Positions 17,761 through 26,949 of a DNA stretch of 64,000 nt are shown here, piece by piece (positions within the stretch are counted from its first letter, which is position 1; each line of letters starts with the position of its first letter). The notes beneath the pieces were generated by a model. The model made no database searches. It saw only the letters and a list, made by a program, of their open reading frames with translations, and had not been told where the DNA came from. The translations under genes and the position numbers were made by a program. The DNA comes from CAWKOH01 sp963851245 (GTDB lineage: Bacteria; Actinomycetota; Acidimicrobiia; Acidimicrobiales; Palsa-688), in the NCBI GenBank assembly GCA_963851245.1, contig CAWKOH010000007.1, forward strand, positions 124,001 through 188,000. The letters are read 5' to 3'.

Positions 17761-18261
17761 TCAGGCTCGCGTCGTGGACAGCTTCGGTCCCTCGGCGAGC
17801 GTCTGGAAGACCACGCAGCATCTCTCCGTGGTCGCGACGAGTTGGTCCAGCTGATCAGCGGGGGCATCGGAGTGCAGGTCGAAGTTCAGCCGTATCTCCC
17901 GGAATCCGACTGGCGCGTCGCGGTCGACGCCGAGCGTGCCCCTGAAGTCGAGGTCGCCTTCGGCCCAGACGGTGCCCTCGACGGGGATCCGGCGGGCCGT
18001 GGCGACGGCGCGCAGGGTGACGCCGGCGCAGGCGACGAGCGCCTCCAGCAGCATGTCGCCCGAGCAGGCGAGGGTGCCGTCGCCGCCCGTCGCCGGGTGC
18101 AGGCCCGCTTTGACCAGCTCCCGCCCGGTGTTAACCGAGCACGCCACTTCGGAGTCCGCGAGCGATCCTTCGGCCCGCAGCGTGACGACGGCTGCCTCCG
18201 GCTGGCTCCGGTAGCGGTCCTTGAGAGGTGACTGGATGCTCCGGAGTTGGTCAGCGTCCAC
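17761..18261 (-). CDS. OsmC/Ohr family protein
   Basis: 166 residues. The two redox cysteines of the family are visible in LEALVACAGVTLRAVA and TTERCCVVFQTLAEG, giving the peroxidatic and resolving pair of OsmC/YhfA-like thiol peroxidases. The N-terminal SIQSPLKDRYRSQPEAAVVT fits the longer YhfA-like branch. It likely detoxifies organic hydroperoxides in the cytosol. Confidence 0.85.
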   Translation of the reverse strand: MDADQLRSIQSPLKDRYRSQPEAAVVTLRAEGSLADSEVACSVNTGRELVKAGLHPATGGDGTLACSGDMLLEALVACAGVTLRAVATARRIPVEGTVWAEGDLDFRGTLGVDRDAPVGFREIRLNFDLHSDAPADQLDQLVATTERCCVVFQTLAEGPKLSTTRA

Positions 18262-18318
18262 TCGGAACCCGCCTTTCTGTACCAGGCCGACGCGGTGGAG
18301 CTTAGAGCCGGGATCGGC

Positions 18319-18558
18319 CTACCAGCGGGGTTCCTCGCCCAGGATGCCGAGGGCCGACTTGCCGACCAGTGCGATCACCCCTTGGCGATGAAGGGACACG
18401 AACTCCGAAGCCAATCTGGTCTTGCCGGCCCCGGCCTCGCCGGTCAGGAGCACGACGCGGGCGCGTCGAGCTGTCGCCTCGCCGAGTTCAGATTCGAGCT
18501 GGCTTAGGTGGGCGCCCCGTCCGACCAGCGCCACCCGTGTTGGAGCGCTCGCTGACAT
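18319..18558 (-). pseudogene. AAA/LuxR-type ATPase, N-terminal fragment
   Basis: From ATG 18558 it reads LVGRGAHLSQLESELGEATA and then the Walker A segment VVLLTGEAGAGKTRLASEF. This is the usual opening of large AAA/LuxR or cyclase-type signalling proteins of 800 or more residues. It then stops at 18319 after about 79 residues with no Walker B. Read as a truncated leftover. Confidence 0.6.
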
Positions 18559-18662
18559 TTCGGTATCCGATGAGTGCGGTGCGCCAACCCCAGGCGTCCG
18601 CAGAACCTGTTTGTGCATACTAGGCGACTTCAGCGTCAAGCGACCGCGATTCAACCGTCTGG

Positions 18663-18998
18663 TCAGCCCCCCGCCGCTTCTTCGACGGTGAGCTCGGCGG
18701 CCGGGTCGGCCTCCAGCCGCTCGTCCGGGATAGGCCGTCCACTACGAACCGAGAGTCCGTACGTCCCGGACGCCAACCTCTCCTGAGCCCGGTCCAGCGC
18801 GGCCAGGCGATCTCTGATGGTCGCACCGATGAGGTCATCCGCGGCCTCCGCCGTCAACGGTTCCGCCCCGTCGTCGAGAGCCACGACCTCGTCGGCTGAT
18901 TCCCGATCTTCCGTGGCGGCGCGGTCGGTGTCACCGAGGAGCTGGATCAACCGCGCCCGCTCGGCGGAGAGCAGCTCCCGAGCCCGTGCTTCGTCCAT
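18663..18998 (-). CDS. TraR/DksA-like protein lacking the zinc cysteines
   Basis: 111 residues. The coiled-coil half (RARELLSAERARLIQLLGDT) and the globular half (ATIRDRLAALDRAQERLASG, then TYGLSVRSGRPIPDERLEAD) follow TraR/DksA. All four zinc-finger cysteines are replaced: the usual YGxCxxCG is YGLSVRSG, and the second pair is absent. Such Cys-less forms may still bind in the RNA polymerase secondary channel (family knowledge). GGAGAACCC precedes ATG 18998. Confidence 0.75.
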   Translation of the reverse strand: MDEARARELLSAERARLIQLLGDTDRAATEDRESADEVVALDDGAEPLTAEAADDLIGATIRDRLAALDRAQERLASGTYGLSVRSGRPIPDERLEADPAAELTVEEAAGG

Positions 18999-19263
18999 TT
19001 GGGTTCTCCTTTCAAGGCTGAATGACCATGGGGGAGTTCGACAACCTGGTCCGGCAACGCAACGTAGTGGTTAGTACGTACGAGGGCGGCGTAACGGCTG
19101 TTACGAATGACGATTGACCCATCGGTCGATTCCTCTCGCCGAACTCTCACCCGGGACCAGCGAGGACGAGGCGGCCCGGCTCGACACGCCGGCTCTGCTC
19201 GCCGACATCTCCGCTCCGGGTGGAACGGGAGGATAGGGCCCGGGCCATGAGATAGTCGTAGGC

Positions 19264-19704
19264 ATGGAGCTCAGCGAGTTAGCCGGCCTGGCGGCCGAGG
19301 ACCGGTATCTGGCCGTCGTAGCCACCACCCGGGAGGACGGCACAGTGCAGGCCTCGGTAGTGAACGCCGGGATCATGGCCCACCCCGTATCTACCCAGCA
19401 GGTAGTGGGCTTCGTTACCTACGGCAAGGCCAAGCTGGCCAACCTGCGCCGTCGGCCGCAGGCAACCCTCGTGTTCCGATCGGGGTGGCGCTGGGCCGCG
19501 GTCGAGGGGCGGTGCACGATCATCGGGCCCGACGATCCGTCACCGGGTTTTGATCCCGAAGGTCTGCCATCCCTGCTGCGCGCTGTGTTTCAGGCCGCCG
19601 GGGGCAGCCATGACGACTGGGAGACCTACGACCGGGTCATGCGAGAGGATCGCCGAGCGGCGGTCCTGGTGAGCCCAGACCGGATCTACTCGAACCCTGC
19701 CTAG
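19264..19704 (+). CDS. PPOX-class (F420- or FMN-dependent) oxidoreductase
   Basis: 146 residues: ELAGLAAEDRYLAVVATTRE, then VVGFVTYGKAKLANLRRRPQ and ATLVFRSGWRWAAVEGRCTI. This is the split beta barrel of pyridoxamine-5'-phosphate-oxidase-like proteins of the actinobacterial F420-dependent type. The substrate is unknown. It stands alone on the plus strand between minus-strand operons. Confidence 0.82.
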   Translation: MELSELAGLAAEDRYLAVVATTREDGTVQASVVNAGIMAHPVSTQQVVGFVTYGKAKLANLRRRPQATLVFRSGWRWAAVEGRCTIIGPDDPSPGFDPEGLPSLLRAVFQAAGGSHDDWETYDRVMREDRRAAVLVSPDRIYSNPA

Positions 19705-19734
19705 GCGTTGAAAGGGGCGGAAGGGGGACCGAGG

Positions 19735-20466
19735 TCAGGTGATTTCGCCGCGGTCGAGTGATCGAGCCGTCAGGAATATCGCTACAGCCGCCACGGCGAG
19801 AGGAAAAATCAATCCGGTCGTCCAGGCCACCGCGTTACGCGGCGGCGACTGGTTGGCCAGGCGCGCCGCTACGGAGCGGGTGCTGATGAACAGCGAGATC
19901 CGGGCCGCCCCGTGAGAAACGCGGGCCACGGCTTGCTCCCATATCAGGAGGTACGCCACCCCCCAGACGAGCGCTCGCCGTACCCGCAATCCCAGTCCGC
20001 AGAACACGGCCGAGTAGGCGAGTGTCGCCAGCAACCCCCCGGCCGCTGCGCCGGCGACCAACCGCCCTCCGTCCCCGGTCAACGCGGCACCCACTACTAG
20101 AGGGAGTACAGCGACGGGAACGACGACGGTGACTGTCGCGACCACTGCGCCCACCGCCAGCTGCCAGCGGGGGACAGGCCGCAACCAGAGGTAGACCAGG
20201 GTGCCGTCCTCGGCCAGGTCGCCGAGCGTGGCCGATGCGAAGACGAGCGCCACCACGGGGACGAGCAGCGACAGCCCGTACGAGTCGACCAGCGACCACG
20301 AGGCTCCGGGCCGGTTGGCCGAATTCGCCACGTGCACCGCGATCCCGAGCGCCACGGCGATGAAGCCGAGCACGCTCATGCCAACAACCCGGCCGCGCGT
20401 CGCCACGGATCTCAGAAGGACGCGCCACACGGTCGCGAACGTCGATGGCGCCGATTTCGTTCTCAT
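19735..20466 (-). CDS. ABC-2 type transporter permease
   Basis: 243 residues with about six hydrophobic segments (for example GMSVLGFIAVALGIAVHVAN and VATVTVVVPVAVLPLVVGAA). LGDLAEDGTLVYLWLRPVPR is the cytoplasmic motif typical of ABC-2 exporter permeases. The start overlaps the end of the ATP-binding gene by 4 bases (ATGA), so the pair is translated together. Confidence 0.85.
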   Translation of the reverse strand: MRTKSAPSTFATVWRVLLRSVATRGRVVGMSVLGFIAVALGIAVHVANSANRPGASWSLVDSYGLSLLVPVVALVFASATLGDLAEDGTLVYLWLRPVPRWQLAVGAVVATVTVVVPVAVLPLVVGAALTGDGGRLVAGAAAGGLLATLAYSAVFCGLGLRVRRALVWGVAYLLIWEQAVARVSHGAARISLFISTRSVAARLANQSPPRNAVAWTTGLIFPLAVAAVAIFLTARSLDRGEIT

Positions 20467-21362
20467 CGGCGCCGCACCAGGTAGGCGAAAACGCTCTCCA
20501 GATCATCGTCCAGCGAACGGAGTTCGGTGAGCGATGCTTCGCACTGCCTGGCCACCGATGCCACCGAGCGTCGAAAACTGGCCACGTCGCTGGTCTCGAT
20601 CTCGATCCAGCCGTCGTTGACACGAGCACTGGTGGCCAGTCCACCGGTCAGGATGCCGGCGGCGAGGGTGCGAGGCTGCGGAGTGCCGACCCTGAGATGG
20701 TGGGGCCTGTCGTCCATGAGATCACGAATGGAAGTGAAGGGGCCTTCGGCCAGCAACCGGCCCTGGGCTATGACCAGGATGCGGGAACCAAAACGCTCGA
20801 CCTCGTCCAAGACGTGGCTCGAGATAACAACCGTCTTGCCGGCATCCGCGAGCCGTCTGAACAGGTCGATAGATCGCAGCCGCTGACGAGGGTCCAGCCC
20901 TTCCAGGGGTTCGTCCAGAACCACCAGATCCGGGTCGTTGACCAGCGCCTGCGCCAGCTTCACTCTCTGCCTCATGCCCTTGGAATAGGCACCCAACGGA
21001 CGAGGATCGCGCGGGTCGAGCTCGACCGCTTCGATGGCGTGGGTGGCGGCATCGCCTGGCCGGGCAAGCTTGTGCAGGATCGCCGCCACCTCCACGAACT
21101 CGGCTACCGTTTGCCGCTCGAACAGCCGCTCTTGTTGGGGCGCGATGCCGATCCGCCGGGTCAGCTCCGGGTTGGCGCGGGGGTCCTCACCGAAGATCCG
21201 AACTGTTCCCTGCGAGGGGTTGGCCAGCCCGCAGATGACACGGAAGAGCGTCGACTTGCCGGCGCCGTTTGGGCCCAGCAAAGCCGTCACGCCGGGTTGC
21301 ACGTCGAAAGTGATTTCGGAGATTGCCACGACCGAACCGAACCACTTGGACAGCTGGCGCAC
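20463..21362 (-). CDS. ABC transporter ATP-binding protein
   Basis: 299 residues. Walker A is LGPNGAGKSTLFRVICGL, the signature is YSKGMRQRVKLAQAL and Walker B is PDLVVLDEPLEGLDPRQRL, with the switch His in VVISSHVLDEV. The C-terminal 80 residues are the usual extra domain of DrrA-type exporters. The GTG at 21362 is the annotated start; the coding-like reading extends a few codons upstream (NEPTISV). It pairs with the permease at 19735. Confidence 0.9.
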   Translation of the reverse strand: MRQLSKWFGSVVAISEITFDVQPGVTALLGPNGAGKSTLFRVICGLANPSQGTVRIFGEDPRANPELTRRIGIAPQQERLFERQTVAEFVEVAAILHKLARPGDAATHAIEAVELDPRDPRPLGAYSKGMRQRVKLAQALVNDPDLVVLDEPLEGLDPRQRLRSIDLFRRLADAGKTVVISSHVLDEVERFGSRILVIAQGRLLAEGPFTSIRDLMDDRPHHLRVGTPQPRTLAAGILTGGLATSARVNDGWIEIETSDVASFRRSVASVARQCEASLTELRSLDDDLESVFAYLVRRR

Positions 21363-21387
21363 AGAGATGGTGGGCTCGTTCAGTAGA

Positions 21388-22308
21388 TCACCTCGTTACC
21401 TCAGTCAGCACGATGCGCCACCAGGCCACTGCGGCTGCGATGACCGTTACGAGCACGGCCGCAGCGATCACCGCCGCGTTCGCAAGAGGTGGACCGGTAC
21501 GGGTCGGCAGGCCCTGCAGGGTGAAGATACGCAACGCCAGATCGAAAGGAAGGCGATCGAGGGCCAGGGCCAGCAGATAGTTCGGAGCGCCGAGGCCGAA
21601 TACAAGGACGCTGGTTATCGCCCCGGAGCCGATGATGAGCAGAAGGGTCCCCGCGGACGCGAAAGCGCGGCGGTCAGTAAGGCTCGGTATCGCCAGCGAT
21701 ATGGCCCCGAACATCAGCGAGAGGACGACTCCGGCCACGATGATCTGTGCCGACGTCCCGACGAAGCCCCCGAAGCCCCGCGGGCCGTCGTTCTGCAGTG
21801 ACAGGCCGACCAGCAACAGCAGAGGTGGCCCCAGGGTGACGAGCAACAGCACTCCCACCACAGCTATCGCCTTTGACAGCAGGTAGGTGGAGCGGTTGAG
21901 GGGAGAGGCCAAATACACACCCAGAAAGCGGGATCTCTTGTCGGGGCACAGGGCCTCGGGCGCGGCCAGCACGGCGAAGAGGAGAATGGCGGCGGTGATG
22001 AAGGAGTAGTAACGGCCCGGCGCCGGAATGACCCGGATCACCCGGTTCACCCCGTTCGGGATCAGGGCTACGATGCCTATGAACGCGATCGCGGGCAGAT
22101 AGGCGATGGCGACACAGGCGAAGGGCAGCACCTTGTAGCGGGCCGGCCGCTTGATTCCCATGATCCGCTCAGTCGTGTGCCGGGCCAGCGTCCAGACCGA
22201 ATGGGAGACTCCCAGTCGAACGCCTCGATACGGCCGGTAGCCCGATTCGAAGATGCGCGCCTCTTCGTCGGAGGCTACGACGTCCATCTCCGGATCGCCG
22301 CTCATCAC
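21388..22308 (-). CDS. ABC-2 type transporter permease
   Basis: 306 residues. A cytoplasmic N-terminus ending RYKVLPFACVAIAYLPAIAF leads into six hydrophobic segments, among them YSFITAAILLFAVLAAPEAL and VVGVLLLVTLGPPLLLLVGL. CPDKRSRFLGVYLASPLNRS is the conserved cytoplasmic loop of ABC-2 permeases. Its start overlaps the stop of the ATPase gene at 22305. Confidence 0.87.
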   Translation of the reverse strand: MMSGDPEMDVVASDEEARIFESGYRPYRGVRLGVSHSVWTLARHTTERIMGIKRPARYKVLPFACVAIAYLPAIAFIGIVALIPNGVNRVIRVIPAPGRYYSFITAAILLFAVLAAPEALCPDKRSRFLGVYLASPLNRSTYLLSKAIAVVGVLLLVTLGPPLLLLVGLSLQNDGPRGFGGFVGTSAQIIVAGVVLSLMFGAISLAIPSLTDRRAFASAGTLLLIIGSGAITSVLVFGLGAPNYLLALALDRLPFDLALRIFTLQGLPTRTGPPLANAAVIAAAVLVTVIAAAVAWWRIVLTEVTR

Positions 22309-23243
22309 GCATGCCCGGCGCTGGCCAGATAGACGTCCTCCAGGCTGACCGTCCGGCGCTCCAGCCTCCTGACCGAGAAGCCTCCGTCGGCCAGGGCGTC
22401 GCGGACCGTGTCGAAGACCGATTCGGTGGTTATGGTCACAACTACGCGCCGGGATCCATCAGCGGTGGCGTCCAATCCGGACACGCGCAGCGCCGAGACA
22501 AGCGCCGCGGCGGGATCGGAGCCGTCGATCTGATCCAGCTCCACGATCAGCTCCGGATCGGTGCGTCGCAGCTCCGCCAGACTGCCTTCGGCCACGACCC
22601 TTCCGCTCTCGAGTATCACCACGGCGCCGCTCACCCGCTCGACCTCGTCCAGGAGGTGTGAGGAGAGGATGACGTTCATCCCGAGATCCGTCCCGACATG
22701 GGCGATCAATCCGAGCATGTCCTCGCGTTGGGAGGGGTCGAGCCCGTTCGTCGGCTCATCGAGCAGCAGGAGTTCCGGATCATGAGCTATAGCCTGAGCC
22801 AGTTTCACCCGCTGGCGCTGGCCGGTGCTCATGGTCCCGACCGGGCGGAAGCGCTCTTCCCCCAAACCGACTTCCCAGAGAGCGTCGCTCGCCCTTGCTG
22901 TTGCTTGCCGGCGCGGCAGTCCGTGCAACTCGGCCAGGTGCCGGACCACGTCGTGAGCGGCGACGTCGGGTGGGAAAGCGTCGTGCTCGGGGGCATAGCC
23001 GAGCCGGGCTCTGACGGCCGCCCCGGCCAGCCAGGGGTCCTGGCCGAACACCGAAATCTCGCCGCTTTCGGGGCGGTGCAGGCCCAGGATCAAACCCAAC
23101 AGCGTGGTTTTGCCGGCGCCGTTGGCACCCAGAAGGCCGGTGACGCCCCGGCCTACGGCGAAGGTCGCTCCGGAGAGAGCCTGCGTCGTCGCCCATCGTT
23201 TGGTGACGTCAACAGCCGAGACGACCGGGGTCACTCCAGTCAA
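22305..23243 (-). CDS. ABC transporter ATP-binding protein
   Basis: 312 residues: Walker A LLGANGAGKTTLLGLIL, signature MSTGQRQRVKLAQAIA, Walker B PELLLLDEPTNGLDPSQRE and switch region VILSSHLLDEVERV. It is first of the four-gene minus operon (ATPase, permease, ATPase, permease) with 4-base overlaps. This suggests either two related exporters or one heteromeric system. Confidence 0.9.
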   Translation of the reverse strand: MTGVTPVVSAVDVTKRWATTQALSGATFAVGRGVTGLLGANGAGKTTLLGLILGLHRPESGEISVFGQDPWLAGAAVRARLGYAPEHDAFPPDVAAHDVVRHLAELHGLPRRQATARASDALWEVGLGEERFRPVGTMSTGQRQRVKLAQAIAHDPELLLLDEPTNGLDPSQREDMLGLIAHVGTDLGMNVILSSHLLDEVERVSGAVVILESGRVVAEGSLAELRRTDPELIVELDQIDGSDPAAALVSALRVSGLDATADGSRRVVVTITTESVFDTVRDALADGGFSVRRLERRTVSLEDVYLASAGHA

Positions 23244-23411
23244 GCTATACGGCCGGTCAGACCCATATAGGACGCCGTAGCGGTGCTAGGCGGACAGTTC
23301 GCTCGCCTCCAGTTACGCCCTGCTACGGCCCCAAAATACTTCGCGGAGCTAAGCATATCGCCCGACGGCCTGACAAGCGCCTAACGGCGCCAGCCGGTAG
23401 GTTCGGGCGAA

Positions 23412-25118
23412 GTGGCTGAGCTGCTGCCGATCGCCTTCCTGGGTGGGTTGATAACGGGCCTGTCGCCCTGCATAGTTCCGGTCCTCCCCGTGGTCGTGGC
23501 GGGCGGGTCGACGGCCACCAACCGGGCCCGGCCCTTTTTGATCATCGCCGGCCTGGTCGTCAGCTTCAGCTTCACGGAGCTGATCGGCAGCACGGTCCTG
23601 AGCGCCATCGGACTGCCGCAGAACTTCCTGTTCTGGCTCGGGATCTCCCTCCTCCTGATCCTCGCCGCCGGCCTCCTCTTGCCCGCCCTTGGCCACTGGA
23701 TCGAGCTCCCATTCAACCGCTTGGGTGGGTCGCGATACGCCACCTCGGGCGGGGGGTTCGTGCTGGGACTGAGCCTCGGACTCGTCTTCATTCCTTGCGC
23801 CGGCCCGGTGCTCGCGGCCATCTCGGTCGCGGCCGCCAACCACCACATCGGCGTATCCTCCATCTCGGTCACGCTGGCCTACGCCCTCGGTGCCACTATC
23901 CCTCTTCTCATCCTGGGCGTGCTGGCCCAGCGGACGACCACCGGCTGGCGCCGCTTGCGCCCTCACGTGACAGTCGTCCGCCGAACTGCCGGCGCCCTGC
24001 TGGCGGTTACCACGCTGGCGATCGCCTTCGGGTTCCTGAACCCGTTGCAGCGGGCCGTGCCCGGATACACCTCCGCCCTCGAGGACCACATCGAGAGCGG
24101 CAGTTCGGTGTCGAAGCAGTTGAGGGCCCTCGACGGTGAAAAGCCCAACGAGTACGCGCAGGCGGCCGCGAAGGCCAAGGCGGCGAAAAAGCCTGCCACC
24201 GCCACCAACATGGTCACGCTGCCCGAGCTCGGTCGGGCTCCGGATTTCACCGGAATCGTGAAGTGGCTGAACACTCCCGGCGACCAGCCGCTGACGCTGC
24301 CAGGCTTACGGGGAAAGGTCGTGCTGGTCGATTTCTGGACTTACTCTTGCATCAACTGCCAGCGATCCCTGCCCCACGTGGAGGCGTGGTACAACGACTA
24401 CAGGAGCGACGGTCTGGTCGTAGTCGGGGTTCACACGCCCGAATTCGCGTTCGAGCACGTCGTTTCAAACGTGGAATCGGCGGCCAAGAGCCTGAAGGTC
24501 GACTATCCCATCGCCATCGACAGCAACTACGGGACCTGGAACGCCTACGGCAACGAGTACTGGCCGGCCGAGTACCTGATCGATCCGACCGGGGAAGTGC
24601 GCGCGTACGACTTCGGTGAAGGCGACTACTCGATGATGGAGGCCGACATTCGGTCATTGCTTCACGCGAACGGGGTTCAGGAGCTCCCGTCGTCCACCGA
24701 AGTGGCCAATAAGACTCCGACCCAGCAGCTATCGCCCGAAAGCTACCTGGGTTATGGCGAGATGCAGTACGACGTTGGCACCCCGGTCGTCCCAAATCAA
24801 GCCGCTGTCTACCGGGGGCCCAACCCGATGCCACCGGGATCCTTCGCTTTCAACGGGACGTGGACCGACAGCGTCCAGGAGGCGACATCAGGTCCGGATG
24901 CCTCTATCGACCTCAGCTTCACGGCCAACAATGTCTACCTGGTCATGGGCGGGCAGGGCATGGTTCAGGTCTCCTTGGACGGCCGCCCGGTGACGAGCGT
25001 GGCGGTCAGCGGCGTGCCGGGTCTCTACACCCTTTTCTCGCACCCGTCGCTGGAGAGCGGCGTCCTCTCGATCTCCTTTTCACCGGGCGTGCAAGCGTAT
25101 GACTTCACTTTCGGTTGA
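23412..25118 (+). CDS. dipZ: DipZ-like CcdA-thioredoxin fusion (cytochrome c biogenesis / disulfide reductase)
   Basis: 568 residues from the GTG at 23412. Residues 1-225 are a six-helix CcdA domain with its redox cysteines in GLSPCIVPVLPVVVAGG and FIPCAGPVLAAISVAA. Residues about 270-420 form an extracytoplasmic thioredoxin fold with the CxxC in FWTYSCINCQRSLPHVEAWY. From about 450 a beta-sandwich tail follows (SIDLSFTANNVYLVMGG). This order is the mycobacterial DipZ arrangement. It carries electrons from cytosolic thioredoxin across the membrane to reduce extracytoplasmic disulfides. Confidence 0.92.
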   Translation: MAELLPIAFLGGLITGLSPCIVPVLPVVVAGGSTATNRARPFLIIAGLVVSFSFTELIGSTVLSAIGLPQNFLFWLGISLLLILAAGLLLPALGHWIELPFNRLGGSRYATSGGGFVLGLSLGLVFIPCAGPVLAAISVAAANHHIGVSSISVTLAYALGATIPLLILGVLAQRTTTGWRRLRPHVTVVRRTAGALLAVTTLAIAFGFLNPLQRAVPGYTSALEDHIESGSSVSKQLRALDGEKPNEYAQAAAKAKAAKKPATATNMVTLPELGRAPDFTGIVKWLNTPGDQPLTLPGLRGKVVLVDFWTYSCINCQRSLPHVEAWYNDYRSDGLVVVGVHTPEFAFEHVVSNVESAAKSLKVDYPIAIDSNYGTWNAYGNEYWPAEYLIDPTGEVRAYDFGEGDYSMMEADIRSLLHANGVQELPSSTEVANKTPTQQLSPESYLGYGEMQYDVGTPVVPNQAAVYRGPNPMPPGSFAFNGTWTDSVQEATSGPDASIDLSFTANNVYLVMGGQGMVQVSLDGRPVTSVAVSGVPGLYTLFSHPSLESGVLSISFSPGVQAYDFTFG

Positions 25119-25125
25119 CCGGCGC

Positions 25126-26004
25126 TCAGCCACCTGTCAGGGAAAAATGCTGATAATCGGGCGACCCGGTCCAGCGGCCGCCCCAGTACCAGCCCGCTGA
25201 TGCAAAGGCCTCTACCAGCTCCCCCCCGGGAACGGCCATCCCGGGCCGGACATCAGCCCGGTCGAGGTAGGCGGCCCCCGCCGGCGGGATGATGGTCGAG
25301 CCCTCCAGGTAGGGGTTCTGCACGTCGTTGACGTCGATGGCTTCCCCGTAGGCGTGCACCGACCACTGAGGCGGACCAGGTGCGACTGCATACCGGCAGT
25401 TGAACCCGGAGGTGTCGTCAGCGGCGGCCGCGGCGTTGTCGTTTCCCCGGTAGGCATCCTCGGGGACCATCTCAGCGATGGGGAACCGCTCCTGGTAGAG
25501 GGTGCGAAAAACTCCGATCACTTCGTTGGCCACGCTCGCGTTCACCACCATGGTGCCCGTGTGGGACCGGCTGTCGAAACCCCAGTAGGTCATGGTCAGC
25601 AGGCGCAGTTGGGATGGGCCGACCGGGCACCCGGGTCGCCAGGTATAGGGCAGATTGGCGGCGCTGACGGCACTTACGCCCGCCGTGAAGGTGGCGGCCC
25701 GCACCGGCGCGGAGGAGGCTGCCGTCGTAGCCGGGACCCTCGTCGTCGATGTCGTGGTTGTCGAAGTGGTGGACGGAGGGCTCGTGGTCGGCGGCGCAGC
25801 GGTGGACGCCGGTGTCGTCGAGTCCGGGCCCGATGAGCTGGGCGCCGATGCGGCCGGAGCAGGTGCCTGCGAGCGGCCGCTCGTGTGGGTGGTTCCGCTA
25901 CACCCGGTCAGCGTCAACAGCGGGAGTGAAATCGAGACCGCGGGTCGCAGCCAGTAGCGTGGGCGCCGGCGGACGGGAGATTTGCGTGGATGGCCCTCGT
26001 GCAT
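25126..26004 (-). CDS. M15-family D,D-carboxypeptidase-like lipoprotein
   Basis: About 292 residues from ATG 26004. The signal peptide ends at the lipobox LLTLTGCSG, followed by a Ser/Thr/Pro-rich linker of about 60 residues. The C-terminal domain has SVHAYGEAIDVND (HxxxxxxD zinc motif) and SPDYQHFSL (third ligand His), as in VanY-type D-Ala-D-Ala carboxypeptidases and extensin-like peptidases. It acts in the cell wall. Its 5' end overlaps that of the divergent L,D-transpeptidase. Confidence 0.8.
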   Translation of the reverse strand: MHEGHPRKSPVRRRPRYWLRPAVSISLPLLTLTGCSGTTHTSGRSQAPAPAASAPSSSGPDSTTPASTAAPPTTSPPSTTSTTTTSTTRVPATTAASSAPVRAATFTAGVSAVSAANLPYTWRPGCPVGPSQLRLLTMTYWGFDSRSHTGTMVVNASVANEVIGVFRTLYQERFPIAEMVPEDAYRGNDNAAAAADDTSGFNCRYAVAPGPPQWSVHAYGEAIDVNDVQNPYLEGSTIIPPAGAAYLDRADVRPGMAVPGGELVEAFASAGWYWGGRWTGSPDYQHFSLTGG

Positions 26005-26925
26005 GACCGGTTGACTGGAGATACTAGGCGAGAGGCTCGTTGGGCAATTGTCGCTGGACTGGCGGCCCTCTTGGCCTTTTCCGCCACCGCCTGTGACAGC
26101 CCGGCGCGACACACTGTCGCGGCCAGCACTACTGCGCCACCCGCCGCGGCCACGACTCTCGCCCCGGCTCCCGCGACGGTGCCGACTTCGACCACCATCG
26201 CGCCGGTTACGTCCACGACGCGGACCGTTCCTCCTACGACAGCCGCACCCGTGACCGCCGCGACCACGAAGCCGCCGGCAACGGCGGTCGTCACAGCTGC
26301 TTGCCCCCGGAACCTGGCCGCGGGCCTGACGTCGACGGCCGGAGCCCGTCAGTTGATCACTGTTGAGGCGCCCAGTGCAGCCAGCACTGAGGCCGCGGTC
26401 GAGCTCTGGCAGCGGACCGGCTCCTGCTGGCAAGCAGTGGCCGGCCCGTGGTCCGGTTTCATCGGCTACAACGGCTTCTCCGGTCACAAGCGAGAGGGAG
26501 ACGGGACTACGCCGACGGGCATCTATGGCATCGGACAAGTGATGTACGGAAATGCCGCCAACCCGGGAGTCCGTTACTCCTACCACCTGCTCGTGTGCGG
26601 GGACTGGTGGGACGAGAACCCGGCGTCGTCGGAGTACAACACCTTTCAGCATGTCCCCTGCGGCCAAAACCCCTTCGGCGGCGACAGCGAAGCTCTGTGG
26701 ACAGAGACGGCCCCCTACCCCAGCTTCGCTGTGGTCGACTACAACACCGACCCGGTCATCCCCGGCGCCGGTTCGGCCATCTTCGTGCATGCCAGCACCG
26801 GCGGGCCCACAGCCGGCTGTGTGAGCGTCCCGCTCGGCGATCTCGACCAGTTGTTGCGCTGGCTCAACCCGGCCGATGCGGCGGCGATCGTCATGGGTCC
26901 CAGCGGCGAGATCACCAGCCTCTGA
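25990..26925 (+). CDS. L,D-transpeptidase-like (YkuD-type) lipoprotein
   Basis: 311 residues from ATG 25990; the start may be later, because this one overlaps the divergent neighbour by 15 bases. The signal ends LLAFSATACDS (lipobox Cys), then a Thr/Ala/Pro linker. The catalytic region has GDGTTPTGIYGIG and IFVHASTGGPTAGCVSVPLG. His and Cys in the HxxxxxxxAGC arrangement match the YkuD fold active site. It cross-links or anchors peptidoglycan in the envelope. With the M15 peptidase it forms a divergent wall-remodelling pair. Confidence 0.82.
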   Translation: MALVHDRLTGDTRREARWAIVAGLAALLAFSATACDSPARHTVAASTTAPPAAATTLAPAPATVPTSTTIAPVTSTTRTVPPTTAAPVTAATTKPPATAVVTAACPRNLAAGLTSTAGARQLITVEAPSAASTEAAVELWQRTGSCWQAVAGPWSGFIGYNGFSGHKREGDGTTPTGIYGIGQVMYGNAANPGVRYSYHLLVCGDWWDENPASSEYNTFQHVPCGQNPFGGDSEALWTETAPYPSFAVVDYNTDPVIPGAGSAIFVHASTGGPTAGCVSVPLGDLDQLLRWLNPADAAAIVMGPSGEITSL

Positions 26926-26949
26926 GTGCCCGCGCCTCGGGCCGAGCGA

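Noticed and set aside
19111..19118. Another CGATTGAC (GTCAATCG) operator near the PPOX gene
   Set aside because: Only the 8-bp core matches, and a given 8-mer is expected about twice in 64 kb by chance. The flanks do not fit the other sites.
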